Origin: Propionibacteriaceae bacterium AM104-82
GTDB lineage: Bacteria; Actinomycetota; Actinomycetes; Propionibacteriales; Propionibacteriaceae
Direction: 5' to 3'
DNA length: 64,000 bases
Assembly (NCBI GenBank): GCA_027658995.1
Contig: JAQDQK010000018.1
Coordinates: 1-64,000 of the forward strand
In this document: positions 1-8,066 of the stretch, in pieces
How positions within the stretch are numbered: the stretch's first letter is position 1
How the letters are laid out: each line of letters starts with the position of its first letter
Made by a program: the position numbers and the translations under genes
The notes under the pieces: model-generated
What the model was told of the DNA's origin: nothing
The model's input: the letters and a program-made list of their open reading frames with translations, nothing else
The model's database searches: none

Positions 1-62
1 CAGCGGGTCGGGCCGGTCACCCGCACCCCTTCACTCCACCGCCATCTGTGAAGAGCCGTTGA

Positions 63-497
63 AGTGGACACTGGACCCCGCCAGCCGGGATTGTCGAGCC
101 TGGCGAACAGCCGCACGACGCTGCGGCTCGAGAGGTGCTAGAGGAGTCGGGCGTGACATGCCGGATACAGTCCCTCTCGTGGGTGTTCGCTGGGCCTCTC
201 TTAGTCTTCAGCAATGGAGACCAAGCCCGCCATATCGAGCTCGTGTTTCGATGTGAGTTCGTGGAAGGGGAGCCGCGCCCTGACATGGACGAGACTTACG
301 CCGCGCGATGGTGGCCCTTGGTGAACTTGCCCCACATGTTGCCTCAACATCTCAAGCGCGTGTTGATCGCGGCCAAGGGCCTCGAGAGAGCTGTGCTCGG
401 CCTGAGCGACACGGAAGATGACGCCTGGATGCGCGAGGGACGAATCGCAGTCGAGCAAAGAGTGGACACGGGCATGCTGGCAGATCGGTCTTCATGA
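63..497 (+). pseudogene. Nudix hydrolase, N-terminus lost
   Basis: The open frame runs from just after a TGA at 60-62 to 497 and begins SGHWTPPAGIVEPGEQ. A complete Nudix box fits its first third: Gly, five residues, Glu, seven residues, then REVLEESGV. The rest (HIELVFRCEF, DETYAARWWPL) follows the usual Nudix fold of dinucleoside or nucleotide diphosphate hydrolases. The beta strands that normally precede the box are missing: an in-frame stop sits immediately before it and the residues encoded upstream do not look Nudix-like. A GTG at 135 would give a 120-residue product lacking half of the box, so it is unlikely to be active. I read it as a truncated gene at the edge of a decayed region. 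Confidence 0.6.
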
Positions 498-858
498 TCT
501 GTAGAGCCGGCTTCGCAGGCGGTGGCTGCGAGCTGGGTGCAATCTGGCTGACCCAATTTCAGCATCCCGGCCAGCTAGTTCTGCACATCGGCAGCATCGC
601 TACCAAGCCCATGACCAAATGGATGCGTGCTGCGCCGGGCGGTTTGCCGGTTCAGTTAGTGAGGATCGCGCGGTGGCTCCACGACCTGAGGATGCTCCAG
701 TGTCAAGGGGCATTGTTACTGGAGGGAGGCTGTCATGAATCCTGCCCAGTGACGGCCACGAAAATAGCCTGGTGGGGGGCATGGGAACTGCCCAAGGGTG
801 ACTACCGGCGGCCAGTGGGGTTCGGCCCAGGGGGTTCACCCCCCTTGCCGGTGAGGGC
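498..858. other. No recognisable gene
   Basis: No frame on either strand resembles a protein family. The part next to 858 may be the non-coding tail of the IS21-like element whose istB remnant follows on the minus strand, but I could not identify terminal inverted repeats. Confidence 0.4.
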
Positions 859-1243
859 TTAGGTGAGGCGGACGCTGTCGCCACTTGTCTGACATATGTG
901 GGCACGGTGCAGGAGCCGGTCGACGGTGGCCAGGGTCTTGGGCGTGAGTTCGTTGAACCCGGCGGGGTGCAAGTTGGAGGACATGGCGATCGAGCTTCTC
1001 GTAGGCGGCGTCGACGAGCCGATAGAGCCTTTCGGCGGCGTCAGCCCCCACAGGTAGCAGGACGATGTTGTCGACGGTGATCAGGGTCGCGTGCAGGACC
1101 CGGGCCATCGCTCTGGACACGCTGTCGTCGGCCGATGCCGGCGCGGCAGGACTCCAAGGTTCTCCAGGGTGAACCAGGCGACGTGGAGTCCGGCTTCGAC
1201 GGCTTGTTGGCCGAGGGCTTCGAGGAGGAGACTTGCTGCCCTT
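859..1243 (-). pseudogene. istB: IstB-like ATPase remnant (IS21-family helper)
   Basis: IstB is the AAA+ helper ATPase of IS21-type transposition. Reading from 1243 downwards, three frames must be joined: LLEALGQQAVEAGLHVAWF with TLENLGVL, then ARVLHATLITVDNIVLLPVG with the Walker B region, then SSNLHPAGFNELTPKTLA ending SVRLT and a stop at 859-861. The frame changes near 1110 and near 1005; the second looks like a two-base loss in EKRSIAMSSN. The Walker A segment at the upstream end is only partly recognisable (SKS instead of GKSH) and nothing before it matches. No istA is visible, so this is a dead fragment. Confidence 0.8.
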
Positions 1244-1590
1244 CAGACATTCCTGTGGCGGCTGGCGTCTCCTGGACCGGATGCGGACCTGGGTTCGATA
1301 CGAATGGTCGCAACGCAGTTCTGATTGTTAGGGCTGCGCACGGAGGCGTCGACAACAGGTTGAGCGCGCGTGTATAAGCCATTGGAGCGGCTCATGCCCT
1401 GCGGGCACTGGCGTTGGCGTCGTAGATCTTGCGAGGGCCCAGTGCAGGGCCGATCTGTGGTGAGGAAGTGTAGAGAGTGCGGCATGGCTCGACATGGTGG
1501 CACTGGCGCGCCTCGCGCCAAAGACTTCGACCACCGGCGAGCAGTGAGTTGTCTCGATGTCCATGGTCTAATCGAGACGTGCAGGAGAGA
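1244..1590. other. Unassigned stretch upstream of the istB remnant
   Basis: Several overlapping open frames exist on both strands, but none shows a recognisable domain and none has a convincing ribosome binding site. It may hold further fragments of mobile DNA. Confidence 0.35.
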
Positions 1591-2289
1591 TTGATCGTCG
1601 GGGGTTGGGTGCTTGTCAGGCCGACACCGACTGCCCCATGCCAGGGGGCGACCCTGCCGCCGCTGCTGTGGTCGATCAGTGATTGCATCCAGGACCGACT
1701 CCCACGCCCAGATCCATGGCTGGGCGACTGGTTCCAGGACGAGGCCGAAGCGGTGCGTGCCGCGGCCAGCGTGGCAGGCGAAATGCCCGGGGTCGTCACG
1801 GTCGCGCTGGTACCCGAAGACGCGGTTGATCTGATGGCCGGCGAGGACGCTGAGTCCTCTCCTTGGTTTGACTTGCTGCGTCGGCAAGTGGCCTTGGACG
1901 ACGGACGTGTTGTCCATGGCTTTGAGGTCGTCGGGGCCGAACACTATGTGGATGTCCACTCGTGGCATTGCCACCGCTACGCAGACGAGGTGTGGGAGAA
2001 GCTAGGGATCCACACCAACGATAAGGGCCTGATCCCCACCTACGCTGAGGCGCAGGCAGTGCTCACGTGGATGTGCAACCTCCCCGACTCCGAAGCGCCG
2101 GAGCCTTGCTTCTGGACCATCGTGGCGGTGGCCGAGGGCGAGATCGCGGTGCCGACGGTCCAGTATCGGGCGGAGACGGAGTCGCTGCCACCCGGGTCAT
2201 CCACGCCTTCTGACCGCCCGGGCGGGGTGCGGAGCAATTCTGTGCTTGCGCGAGTTCGCGAGTGGCTCAGAGGCCTCGGCTCCGCGTAG
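1591..2289 (+). CDS. Hypothetical protein
   Basis: I do not recognise the family. The frame is acidic and soluble-looking, with no signal peptide or membrane segment, and codes for about 232 residues including a Trp/His-rich stretch (DVHSWHCHRYADEVWEKLG) and a Pro/Ser-rich C-terminus. The start is uncertain. TTG 1591 lies two bases after AGGAGA, which is tight; GTG 1609 is the next plausible start. A frame extending back to 1477 also exists, but its N-terminal codons look unlike coding DNA. The gene sits in the remnant-rich left end and has no functional partner next to it. Confidence 0.5.
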   Translation: MIVGGWVLVRPTPTAPCQGATLPPLLWSISDCIQDRLPRPDPWLGDWFQDEAEAVRAAASVAGEMPGVVTVALVPEDAVDLMAGEDAESSPWFDLLRRQVALDDGRVVHGFEVVGAEHYVDVHSWHCHRYADEVWEKLGIHTNDKGLIPTYAEAQAVLTWMCNLPDSEAPEPCFWTIVAVAEGEIAVPTVQYRAETESLPPGSSTPSDRPGGVRSNSVLARVREWLRGLGSA

Positions 2290-2308
2290 CCGGCGCTCAC
2301 ACCGATCG

Positions 2309-2338
2309 TTGACATGCCCGCGCCAGTTCCTTTAGTGT
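2309..2338 (+). promoter_or_regulatory. Strong sigma70-type promoter
   Basis: TTGACA at 2309-2314 and TAGTGT at 2333-2338 are separated by 18 bases. Transcription would begin near 2345, just before the leader peptide's ribosome binding site at 2357. A consensus -35 box is unusual in this window. Confidence 0.6.
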
Positions 2339-2371
2339 GAGCGCTGTTGTCGATCTGGAGGAGGTGCAGTG

Positions 2372-2428
2372 ATGTTGACCATCGTCGCCACTGTTGTCCT
2401 CGGTCGGCCGCGCGTTTTTACCGCCTGA
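2372..2428 (+). CDS. Predicted 18-residue leader peptide
   Basis: ATG 2372 to TGA 2426-2428 encodes MLTIVATVVLGRPRVFTA. It is preceded by a very strong ribosome binding site, GGAGGAGGTG at 2357-2366, and lies about 30 bases after a near-consensus promoter. It ends 88 bases before the ABC exporter genes. A short, well-initiated ORF in this position is typical of leader peptides that sense ribosome stalling and control a downstream antibiotic transporter. That role is inference; the ORF, its ribosome binding site and the promoter are visible. Confidence 0.5.
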   Translation: MLTIVATVVLGRPRVFTA

Positions 2429-2495
2429 CCGGACCAGCGCACCCGACGCCCTGAGCGTCCCCCCACCCTCCAGATCTTCGCGTCGTTGACGACGC
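2401..2495 (+). promoter_or_regulatory. Possible attenuator structures
   Basis: Three short stems lie between the leader ORF and the exporter start: CGGTC 2401-2405 with GACCG 2427-2431 (overlapping the leader stop codon), GACGC 2445-2449 with GCGTC 2455-2459, and GCGTCG 2480-2485 with CGACGC 2490-2495. None is followed by a clear U-run, so a classical intrinsic terminator is not evident. Confidence 0.3.
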
Positions 2496-2516
2496 CGTCC
2501 ACATAGGACTCACCTC

Positions 2517-4370
2517 ATGTTCACCACCCAGCGCGGGCGCTACGACTTCCCGCCTGCCATCCCTGTCGACTCACGCCCAGACACACGGTCGCCGAGCCGG
2601 TTCCTGTTCTGGCTGATCCGCTCCTACGGCTGGGTCGTGCCTGCCATGACGGCCTCGGCGGCGACCTGGCTGATCCCGGCCGCCGTCACGCCGTGGCTGC
2701 TCGGCCGGGCCATCGACACGGGGATCGAGCATGGCGTCGTCGACGCCCTCGGCTGGGTGGCGGCGCTGCTCGGCGTGATCCTCATCGGGGTGGTCGGCGG
2801 CATCGCCTTCCACACGTTCGCGGTGCGCATGTGGCTGCTCGGCATCTACGGGATCCAGCGTCGCGTCACCCGGCAGTCGGTCCATCTCGGGCACGTCCTG
2901 AACCGTCGCGTCCCGACCGGTGAGGTGCTCAGCGTCTCGTCATCGGACAGCGACCAGTTCGGCGCGACCGTCGACGCGTTCGGGCATGCAATCGCCGCGG
3001 CGATCAGCTTCCTGCTCGCATCGGTGCTCATGCTGACGACCTCGCCCACGCTCGGCCTGCTGGTGCTCGTCGCCGTTCCGTTGCTTGTCGGGGCGTCGAC
3101 ACCGGTGCTGCGGCCGCTGACGCGGGCCCAGGCGGCGGAACGCACCGAGTCGTCGTCGCTGACGTCGCTCGCGACCGACATCGCCACCGGTCTGCGCATC
3201 CTGCGCGGGGTCGGCGGCGAGCGGACCTTCGCCGCGAACTATGAGCGCCAGTCGCAGAAGGTGCGACGCCTCGGGGTCCGGCTCGGCACCTGGCAGGCCC
3301 TCGTCGAGGCCATCAGCATCCTGCTGTCGGGCCTCCTGCTCGTCGCGCTCGTCTACCTGGGCTCGATGCGACTGCTCGACGGCACCCTGTCGGTCGGAGA
3401 GCTGATCAGCTTCTTCGGCTACGCCGTGTTCCTGATCTCGCCGATGCAGACCTTCTTCGACTTCGCCCAGAAGTGGGTGCAGGGCCTTGTCGCGGCGAGC
3501 AAGACGATCGCGCTGCTCAGCGCCGACGTGCCGTGGGCGCCAGGCCAGGAGAGCCTCGGCGACCGTCCGGTTCTGATCGACGGGGCCTCCGGCGTCACGG
3601 TCATGCCCGGGCGGATGCTCGGCGTCGTCTCCTCAGACCCCGACGCGTCGGCGGCCCTTGCCGACCGGCTCGGGCGCTACCTGCCCGAGGGAACCCCCGA
3701 GGACGCCGACGACGACGACGATCTGTCGGCCCGGGCGAAGCGACGCGCGCGGCGGGAACGGATGGCCGAGCGTCGACGTCGAGCCAGTGAGGACGCGGAG
3801 GCGGCGGCCAAGCCGTGGGGCGTGAGCGCCGACGGCGTCGACTACTCGCGGCTTGAGGTCGCCGACCTCCGGGAGCGTGTCGTGGTGTCACACACCGGAG
3901 CGATGCTGTTCGCGGGAACCCTGCAGACCGCCGTCGATCCGTGGGGAACCCACAGCCGACAGCAGGCCGAGGAGGCGTTGCGGGTAGCGTCCGCCGAGGA
4001 CATCTACGCCTCGCTGCCCGACGGGTGGCAGGGCCGGATCGACGAGAAGGGCCGAGGCCTCTCCGGCGGCCAGCGCCAACGGGTCGTTCTCGCCCGGGCG
4101 CTGCTGCGCGACCCCGAGATCCTCGTGCTCGTGGAACCGACGTCCGCCGTCGACGCCCACACCGAGGCCCGCATCTCGGAGCGACTCGCAGGTCACCGCC
4201 TGGGTCGCACCACCGTCGTCGTGACGGCGTCGCCGCTGCTGCTGCGCCGGTGCGACGAGATCTCCGTGCTCGTCGACGGCCGGGAGGTCGCACGCGGCAC
4301 CCACGAAGAACTTCACGATCATCCTGACTACCGCAGCGTCATCGCGCGCGGGATGGAGGACTCGCCATGA
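2517..4370 (+). CDS. ABC exporter half, degenerate ATPase subunit
   Basis: This is a 617-residue half transporter: an N-terminal exporter-type membrane domain of about six helices (residues about 35-330) followed by a nucleotide-binding domain. The domain keeps a perfect signature, LSGGQRQR, at about residue 515. It has lost the Walker A lysine (VVSSDPDASAA where GPSGSGKST is expected), the Q-loop glutamine (SHTG), the Walker B aspartate (ILVLVEPT) and the switch histidine (VVTASP). A charged insert (an Asp run, then an Arg-rich stretch) follows the dead Walker A. ATG 2517 has AGGA eight bases upstream. The stop overlaps the next gene's ATG, which encodes the obligate partner. The likely role is multidrug or antibiotic export; the substrate is unknown. 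Confidence 0.85.
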   Translation: MFTTQRGRYDFPPAIPVDSRPDTRSPSRFLFWLIRSYGWVVPAMTASAATWLIPAAVTPWLLGRAIDTGIEHGVVDALGWVAALLGVILIGVVGGIAFHTFAVRMWLLGIYGIQRRVTRQSVHLGHVLNRRVPTGEVLSVSSSDSDQFGATVDAFGHAIAAAISFLLASVLMLTTSPTLGLLVLVAVPLLVGASTPVLRPLTRAQAAERTESSSLTSLATDIATGLRILRGVGGERTFAANYERQSQKVRRLGVRLGTWQALVEAISILLSGLLLVALVYLGSMRLLDGTLSVGELISFFGYAVFLISPMQTFFDFAQKWVQGLVAASKTIALLSADVPWAPGQESLGDRPVLIDGASGVTVMPGRMLGVVSSDPDASAALADRLGRYLPEGTPEDADDDDDLSARAKRRARRERMAERRRRASEDAEAAAKPWGVSADGVDYSRLEVADLRERVVVSHTGAMLFAGTLQTAVDPWGTHSRQQAEEALRVASAEDIYASLPDGWQGRIDEKGRGLSGGQRQRVVLARALLRDPEILVLVEPTSAVDAHTEARISERLAGHRLGRTTVVVTASPLLLRRCDEISVLVDGREVARGTHEELHDHPDYRSVIARGMEDSP

Positions 4371-6295
4371 GCGAAGAACTACTGAACATCACCTCCGCCG
4401 ACACCTGGCGCGAGGACCCGCCCCCACCCCGCGTGCCGGCAAGCCTCGAGGTGCCGAGGGGTGCAGGCCTGCGTCGTCGGCTCTCGTCGCTCAGGCACCG
4501 GCATGCTGTTCGCGGCGCGAATGCGAGGACGGTGTACGAGGACGCCCGCGCCCCGAAGCAGGGCTTCCCGGTTGCTACCTCCGGCCAGGCGGCGGGGTTC
4601 CTCGGCTCGCTGATGCGTAGCCGCAGGTCGGCGCTGGTCTGGGCGATCGTGCTCAACCTCGCGGCCGCCGGGGTCGGCCTCGTGGCGCCGCTGCTGCTTG
4701 GGCAACTCGTCGACCAGGTGACGGCGGGCGCACTCGGACGCTCCGACGTCACGACCATGGCCGGAATCATCACCGGACTGATCGTGGCGCAGGCCGTCCT
4801 GACGTTCGGCGCGCGGCGGGCCTCCGCCGTCTTCGGCTACGACCTGCTCGCCGCCGCCCGTGAGGAGGTCGTGCGCATCGTGCTGCGGCTGCCGCTCGGG
4901 CACGTGGAGGCGTCCGGGTCGGGCGACCTGCTGACGAGGATCACCTCCGACGTCAGCAAGATGGCCACCGCCGCGCGCTGGGCGCTGCCGAACCTGATCG
5001 TGTCGGTGGTGCTCATCGGCGCGACCGTCACGGCCATGGTGGTGAACTCGTGGCTCCTCACGCTGCCGATGCTCGGCACCGCGCTGATCATGGTGTTCGG
5101 CGGCCGCTACTACCTGGGGCGCGCGACGGCCGGCTACATCACCGAGTCGGCGTCGTACTCCCGCATCAACTCCACCACCACGGAGACGGTGGAGGGCGCC
5201 GGGACGGTGGAGGCGCTGGGCCTCGGTCGACGCCGGATCGAGCAGTTGGACGAGGACACCGAGGTGTCGGCACAGGCGGAGCGCTACACGATGACGCTGC
5301 GCAACATGCTGTTCGCGATGGTCGACTCGTCCTTCCAGCTTCCCCTCGTCGGCGTCGTCCTGCTCGGCATTTGGGGCCACTCCCAGGGCTGGGTCACCAT
5401 CGGGCAGATCACCACGGCCGCGCTGTACGTCTCGCAGTTGCAGGGTCCGCTCGACCGCGTCATCGCCGTCCTCGACCACCTGCAACTGGGCATCGTCGGG
5501 ACCGCGCGCCTGATCGGCGTCGCACAACTCGACGACGACCGCACACCCGGTGAGACTCAGCCCGACGGCGTGAAGCTGACCGGCTGCGACCTGCGCTTCG
5601 GCTACCGGCAGGGTGTCGACGTGCTGCATGGCGTCGACCTCGACCTGCGCCCCGGCGAGCGGCTCGCCGTCGTCGGGCCTTCGGGTTCGGGCAAGTCGAC
5701 GCTCGGTCGCCTCGTCGCGGGCGTCAACCGTCCGCGCACCGGCGAGGTCACCGTCGGCGGAGTCGACGTGATGGACCTGCCCCTCGACCGGCTGCGCACC
5801 GAGGTGGCGCTCGTCACGCAGGAGCACCACGTGTTCGTCGGATCCGTCCGCGACAACGTCGTGCTCGCCCGCGAGACCAGCGCGTCCGACGCCGAGGTGC
5901 AGCAGGCGCTCGCCACCGTCGGGGCATGGGGATGGGTGTCGAAGCTTCCCGACGGACTCGACGCACAGTTGGGCCACGGCAAGACGGCGCTCACCCCGGC
6001 GCAGGCCCAGCAGGTGGCGTTGGCCCGGCTCATCATCGCCGACCCCCACACGCTGGTGCTGGACGAGGCGACCTCGCTGATCGACCCGACCTCGGCCCGC
6101 AGCCTGGAGGGCTCGATGGCAGCGCTGCTGGACGGTCGCTCGGTCATCGCGATCGCCCACCGCCTGCACACGGCCCACGACGCCGACCGGATCGCGGTCG
6201 TGGAGGACGGACGGATCGTCGAACTGGGGGCGCACAGCGAACTGCTCGAGATGGACGGCGAGTACGCCCGACTCTGGCGGGCCTGGCGCGACTGA
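4367..6295 (+). CDS. ABC exporter half, catalytic ATPase subunit
   Basis: This 642-residue partner of the preceding gene overlaps it by ATGA. It has a cytosolic N-terminal extension of about 75 residues, a six-helix membrane domain and a nucleotide-binding domain with intact Walker A (GPSGSGKST, about residue 440), Q-loop (VTQEH), Walker B (LVLDEATS) and switch histidine (IAHRL). Only its signature is broken: LTPAQAQQ replaces LSGGQ. Its Walker motifs would pair with the partner's LSGGQ to form one good ATP site, while the other site is dead on both faces. That is the organisation of asymmetric heterodimeric exporters such as TAP1/2 and TM287/288, here in an extreme form. Confidence 0.88.
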   Translation: MSEELLNITSADTWREDPPPPRVPASLEVPRGAGLRRRLSSLRHRHAVRGANARTVYEDARAPKQGFPVATSGQAAGFLGSLMRSRRSALVWAIVLNLAAAGVGLVAPLLLGQLVDQVTAGALGRSDVTTMAGIITGLIVAQAVLTFGARRASAVFGYDLLAAAREEVVRIVLRLPLGHVEASGSGDLLTRITSDVSKMATAARWALPNLIVSVVLIGATVTAMVVNSWLLTLPMLGTALIMVFGGRYYLGRATAGYITESASYSRINSTTTETVEGAGTVEALGLGRRRIEQLDEDTEVSAQAERYTMTLRNMLFAMVDSSFQLPLVGVVLLGIWGHSQGWVTIGQITTAALYVSQLQGPLDRVIAVLDHLQLGIVGTARLIGVAQLDDDRTPGETQPDGVKLTGCDLRFGYRQGVDVLHGVDLDLRPGERLAVVGPSGSGKSTLGRLVAGVNRPRTGEVTVGGVDVMDLPLDRLRTEVALVTQEHHVFVGSVRDNVVLARETSASDAEVQQALATVGAWGWVSKLPDGLDAQLGHGKTALTPAQAQQVALARLIIADPHTLVLDEATSLIDPTSARSLEGSMAALLDGRSVIAIAHRLHTAHDADRIAVVEDGRIVELGAHSELLEMDGEYARLWRAWRD

Positions 6296-6299
6296 CCGG

Positions 6300-6338
6300 G
6301 GCCCTTCGGACTACTGCAGGTGCAAGTGCCGAAGGGCC
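6300..6338 (+). terminator. Hairpin after the exporter operon
   Basis: GGCCCTTCGG (6300-6309) pairs perfectly with CCGAAGGGCC (6329-6338) across a 19-base loop. There is no U-run, so termination is plausible but not certain. Confidence 0.45.
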
Positions 6339-6396
6339 GACGCCCTAGGGCCAGTGACGAGCGGACCCCACTGAAGCTCCTCTTGAAGCAGACTGT

Positions 6397-6402
6397 TAGC
6401 GT
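6397..6402 (+). promoter_or_regulatory. -10 box, probable leaderless transcript
   Basis: TAGCGT lies six bases before ATG 6409 and no ribosome binding site is present, so transcription probably starts at or next to the start codon. Confidence 0.4.
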
Positions 6403-6408
6403 GCCGCC

Positions 6409-7053
6409 ATGAGCTGGTTGGGGCGGCTTTTCCGCGGACGGTCAAGGGCGAGTTGCGAGCCCGTTGCGCTTCACATTCAGTGGGAGGACCCTGTGGTCCT
6501 AACACCGCAACCACCGCAACCACCACGTCATGCGCCGTCGGAGACAATGGCCGATGGGGAGCCGCGGCGCTATGTCACGGGTGATGATCCGAACCGATTT
6601 GCCCCTGACGACTCGGGCTTTCCTCCTCTCCTGCTCATTCGGTACCAGGAGGGATTGCGCCTTTCGGAGGTGGGCACTGGGCTGCTGGTCGGCACGACAG
6701 ACCGACGCCTCTTTGGTTTGGGGATCTATTCCTACAACTGCGTCGGGGAGTACTACCGCCAGACCGCCTGCAAAGATGGCGACTTCTCGCCCGGCGCCCG
6801 CGTTCGGCTCGTGCGGGAGCCTGACAACCCGCACGATCCGAACGCCATTGCCGTCACCAGCGACGGGCCTGGCGCTTCTGTGGCGGCCTACATCAGCCGG
6901 GGCCACGCGAAGCGGCTTCGGAAGATCCTTGATGCGGGGACTCAGATTGACGCGATTGCGACCGCCGGCACGGCCGCCGGACAGCCGTGCGACAGCATCG
7001 CGGTGCTGGCCGCGCGACCAGAACTGCTGGCGTACCTCGTCCGCGAAGTGTGA
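6409..7053 (+). CDS. HIRAN-domain protein
   Basis: This is a 214-residue protein. Its C-terminal half (about 105-190) matches the HIRAN domain: IYSYNCVGEYYRQ, then VRLVREPDNPHDPNAIAV, then AAYISRGHAKRLRKILD. HIRAN domains bind DNA ends with a 3' terminus in HLTF/RAD5-like remodellers and also occur alone in bacteria. The N-terminal 60 residues are Pro/Arg-rich and look disordered. No helicase or nuclease domain is fused and no known partner is adjacent, apart from an antiparallel microgene downstream. A DNA-repair or defence role is inference from the family. Confidence 0.7.
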   Translation: MSWLGRLFRGRSRASCEPVALHIQWEDPVVLTPQPPQPPRHAPSETMADGEPRRYVTGDDPNRFAPDDSGFPPLLLIRYQEGLRLSEVGTGLLVGTTDRRLFGLGIYSYNCVGEYYRQTACKDGDFSPGARVRLVREPDNPHDPNAIAVTSDGPGASVAAYISRGHAKRLRKILDAGTQIDAIATAGTAAGQPCDSIAVLAARPELLAYLVREV

Positions 7054-7108
7054 ACCTGGCGATGGTCTTCTGCGATTGGGGGCAGAGGCGAGAGAGCCGG
7101 GTCGTGGG

Positions 7109-7273
7109 CTACTCGTCGCCCTCGGCTCGGAGGTCCTCGATGATCCACTTCAACGATGAGACCGCATTGGAGTAGCGGAGGTACCGAGGGTTCTGATTGC
7201 TCTTCGGCTCGCACTGTTCGCGCTGGCGCCGGAGCGCGTCGATCATTCGTTCGAGCTCAGTGATCCTGTCCAT
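7109..7273 (-). CDS. 54-residue microprotein
   Basis: ATG at 7273 to TAG at 7109 encodes a short, strongly helical, charged protein (MDRITELERMIDALRRQRE, then KSNQNPRYLRYSNAVSS and an acidic end). The heptad-like Leu/Ile/Met pattern at the N-terminus suggests a coiled coil. It fills the gap between the HIRAN gene and the kinase-like gene. No clear ribosome binding site precedes it. I do not recognise a family. Confidence 0.4.
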   Translation of the reverse strand: MDRITELERMIDALRRQREQCEPKSNQNPRYLRYSNAVSSLKWIIEDLRAEGDE

Positions 7274-7328
7274 GGACCGACGGTACGCGGTGCGGACGCG
7301 TCGTGGATCGGATGTTCGCCGGCGCGAT

Positions 7329-7904
7329 TTACGCTGGGGTTGTCGTGCCTAGCCAGGACAGGATCCTTGCTGCGGATTCCTCCGGTGCCAGATCGGTCGT
7401 GTCGAGGACCAGGTGTGGATGGGTCGACAGCAGGTCGGTCGCGACCCCGGTGCCCTCCTCCGAGGTCATCACCCAGGTGGTCTCCATCTCGCGCACGTTC
7501 GCGTCCGACCACTCCAGGTCGCGCTTCGACGGCTTGTGCAGCAGTCGCAGTTCGGTGCGGTTGCGCGACAGGCGGGTGCCCAGGTCGGCGCGGAGTTCGA
7601 CGAACGCGACGTCGCCGTCGAAGATGTCGACGTAGGACCGCATGATGTCCCGGTCCTCCTCGCTCTCGAGCGCCCACACGATGCTGAAGACCAGGTCGAT
7701 GCCGTGCCGGGCGGCCTCCTCGAGCACCCGACGGCGGAACTCCTCGTTGAGCAGGTTGAACGGTTCGCTGCCGTGGCCAAACGTCTCGAGCAGCGGTTCG
7801 ATCGTCGCGTGGTTGTGGAAGAGACGGAACCGGCCGGTGTCGGCAAGGGCGCGACCGACCGTCATCTTTCCCACGGCGGGTGGGCCGAACACCATCAAAA
7901 GCAT
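7329..7904 (-). CDS. P-loop kinase-like NTPase
   Basis: This 191-residue protein opens with MLLMVFGPPAVGKMTVG, a Walker A motif (GPPAVGKMT, residues 7-15) at the extreme N-terminus as in small-molecule kinases of the AAA/shikimate-kinase-like group. DLVFSIVWALESEED may be the Walker B region, and an Arg-rich segment (LGTRLSRNRTELRLLHK) resembles a lid. The phosphoryl acceptor cannot be deduced. The gene is monocistronic as far as can be seen, on the strand opposite its neighbours. Confidence 0.65.
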   Translation of the reverse strand: MLLMVFGPPAVGKMTVGRALADTGRFRLFHNHATIEPLLETFGHGSEPFNLLNEEFRRRVLEEAARHGIDLVFSIVWALESEEDRDIMRSYVDIFDGDVAFVELRADLGTRLSRNRTELRLLHKPSKRDLEWSDANVREMETTWVMTSEEGTGVATDLLSTHPHLVLDTTDLAPEESAARILSWLGTTTPA

Positions 7905-8030
7905 GGGCCCATCATGGTCGCTGGCTAGGCCTTCCCGCGGGATGACCCCTGGGACATCACCCGGAGCGAGTTCGGCTAACGCTCATGACGGCGTCGAACC
8001 GACCGCCCCAACTGTTTCGAACCCCATGGG

Positions 8031-8060
8031 TTAACCGATGGTGTGTACCAGTAGTACACT
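8031..8060 (+). promoter_or_regulatory. Promoter overlapping the TetR operator
   Basis: A good -10 (TACACT, 8055-8060) lies 18 bases after a weak -35 (TTAACC, 8031-8036). The start codon at 8067 is six bases downstream of the -10 box, implying a leaderless mRNA. Confidence 0.45.
8043..8059. promoter_or_regulatory. Palindromic operator, probable TetR site
   Basis: GTGTAC and GTACAC form a perfect inverted repeat around a five-base centre (CAGTA). The site overlaps the -10 box of the membrane protein/TetR operon, as expected for autorepression. Confidence 0.6.
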
Positions 8061-8066
8061 AGGGTC

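Noticed and set aside
500..860. A 122-codon plus-strand frame at 494-862
   Set aside because: No ribosome binding site, no domain and composition unlike neighbouring genes; it lies beside decayed mobile DNA.
4379..6235. A 618-codon open frame opposite the second exporter gene
   Set aside because: Antisense shadow of a gene with clear ABC motifs; the product is His/Arg/Gly-rich with no domain.
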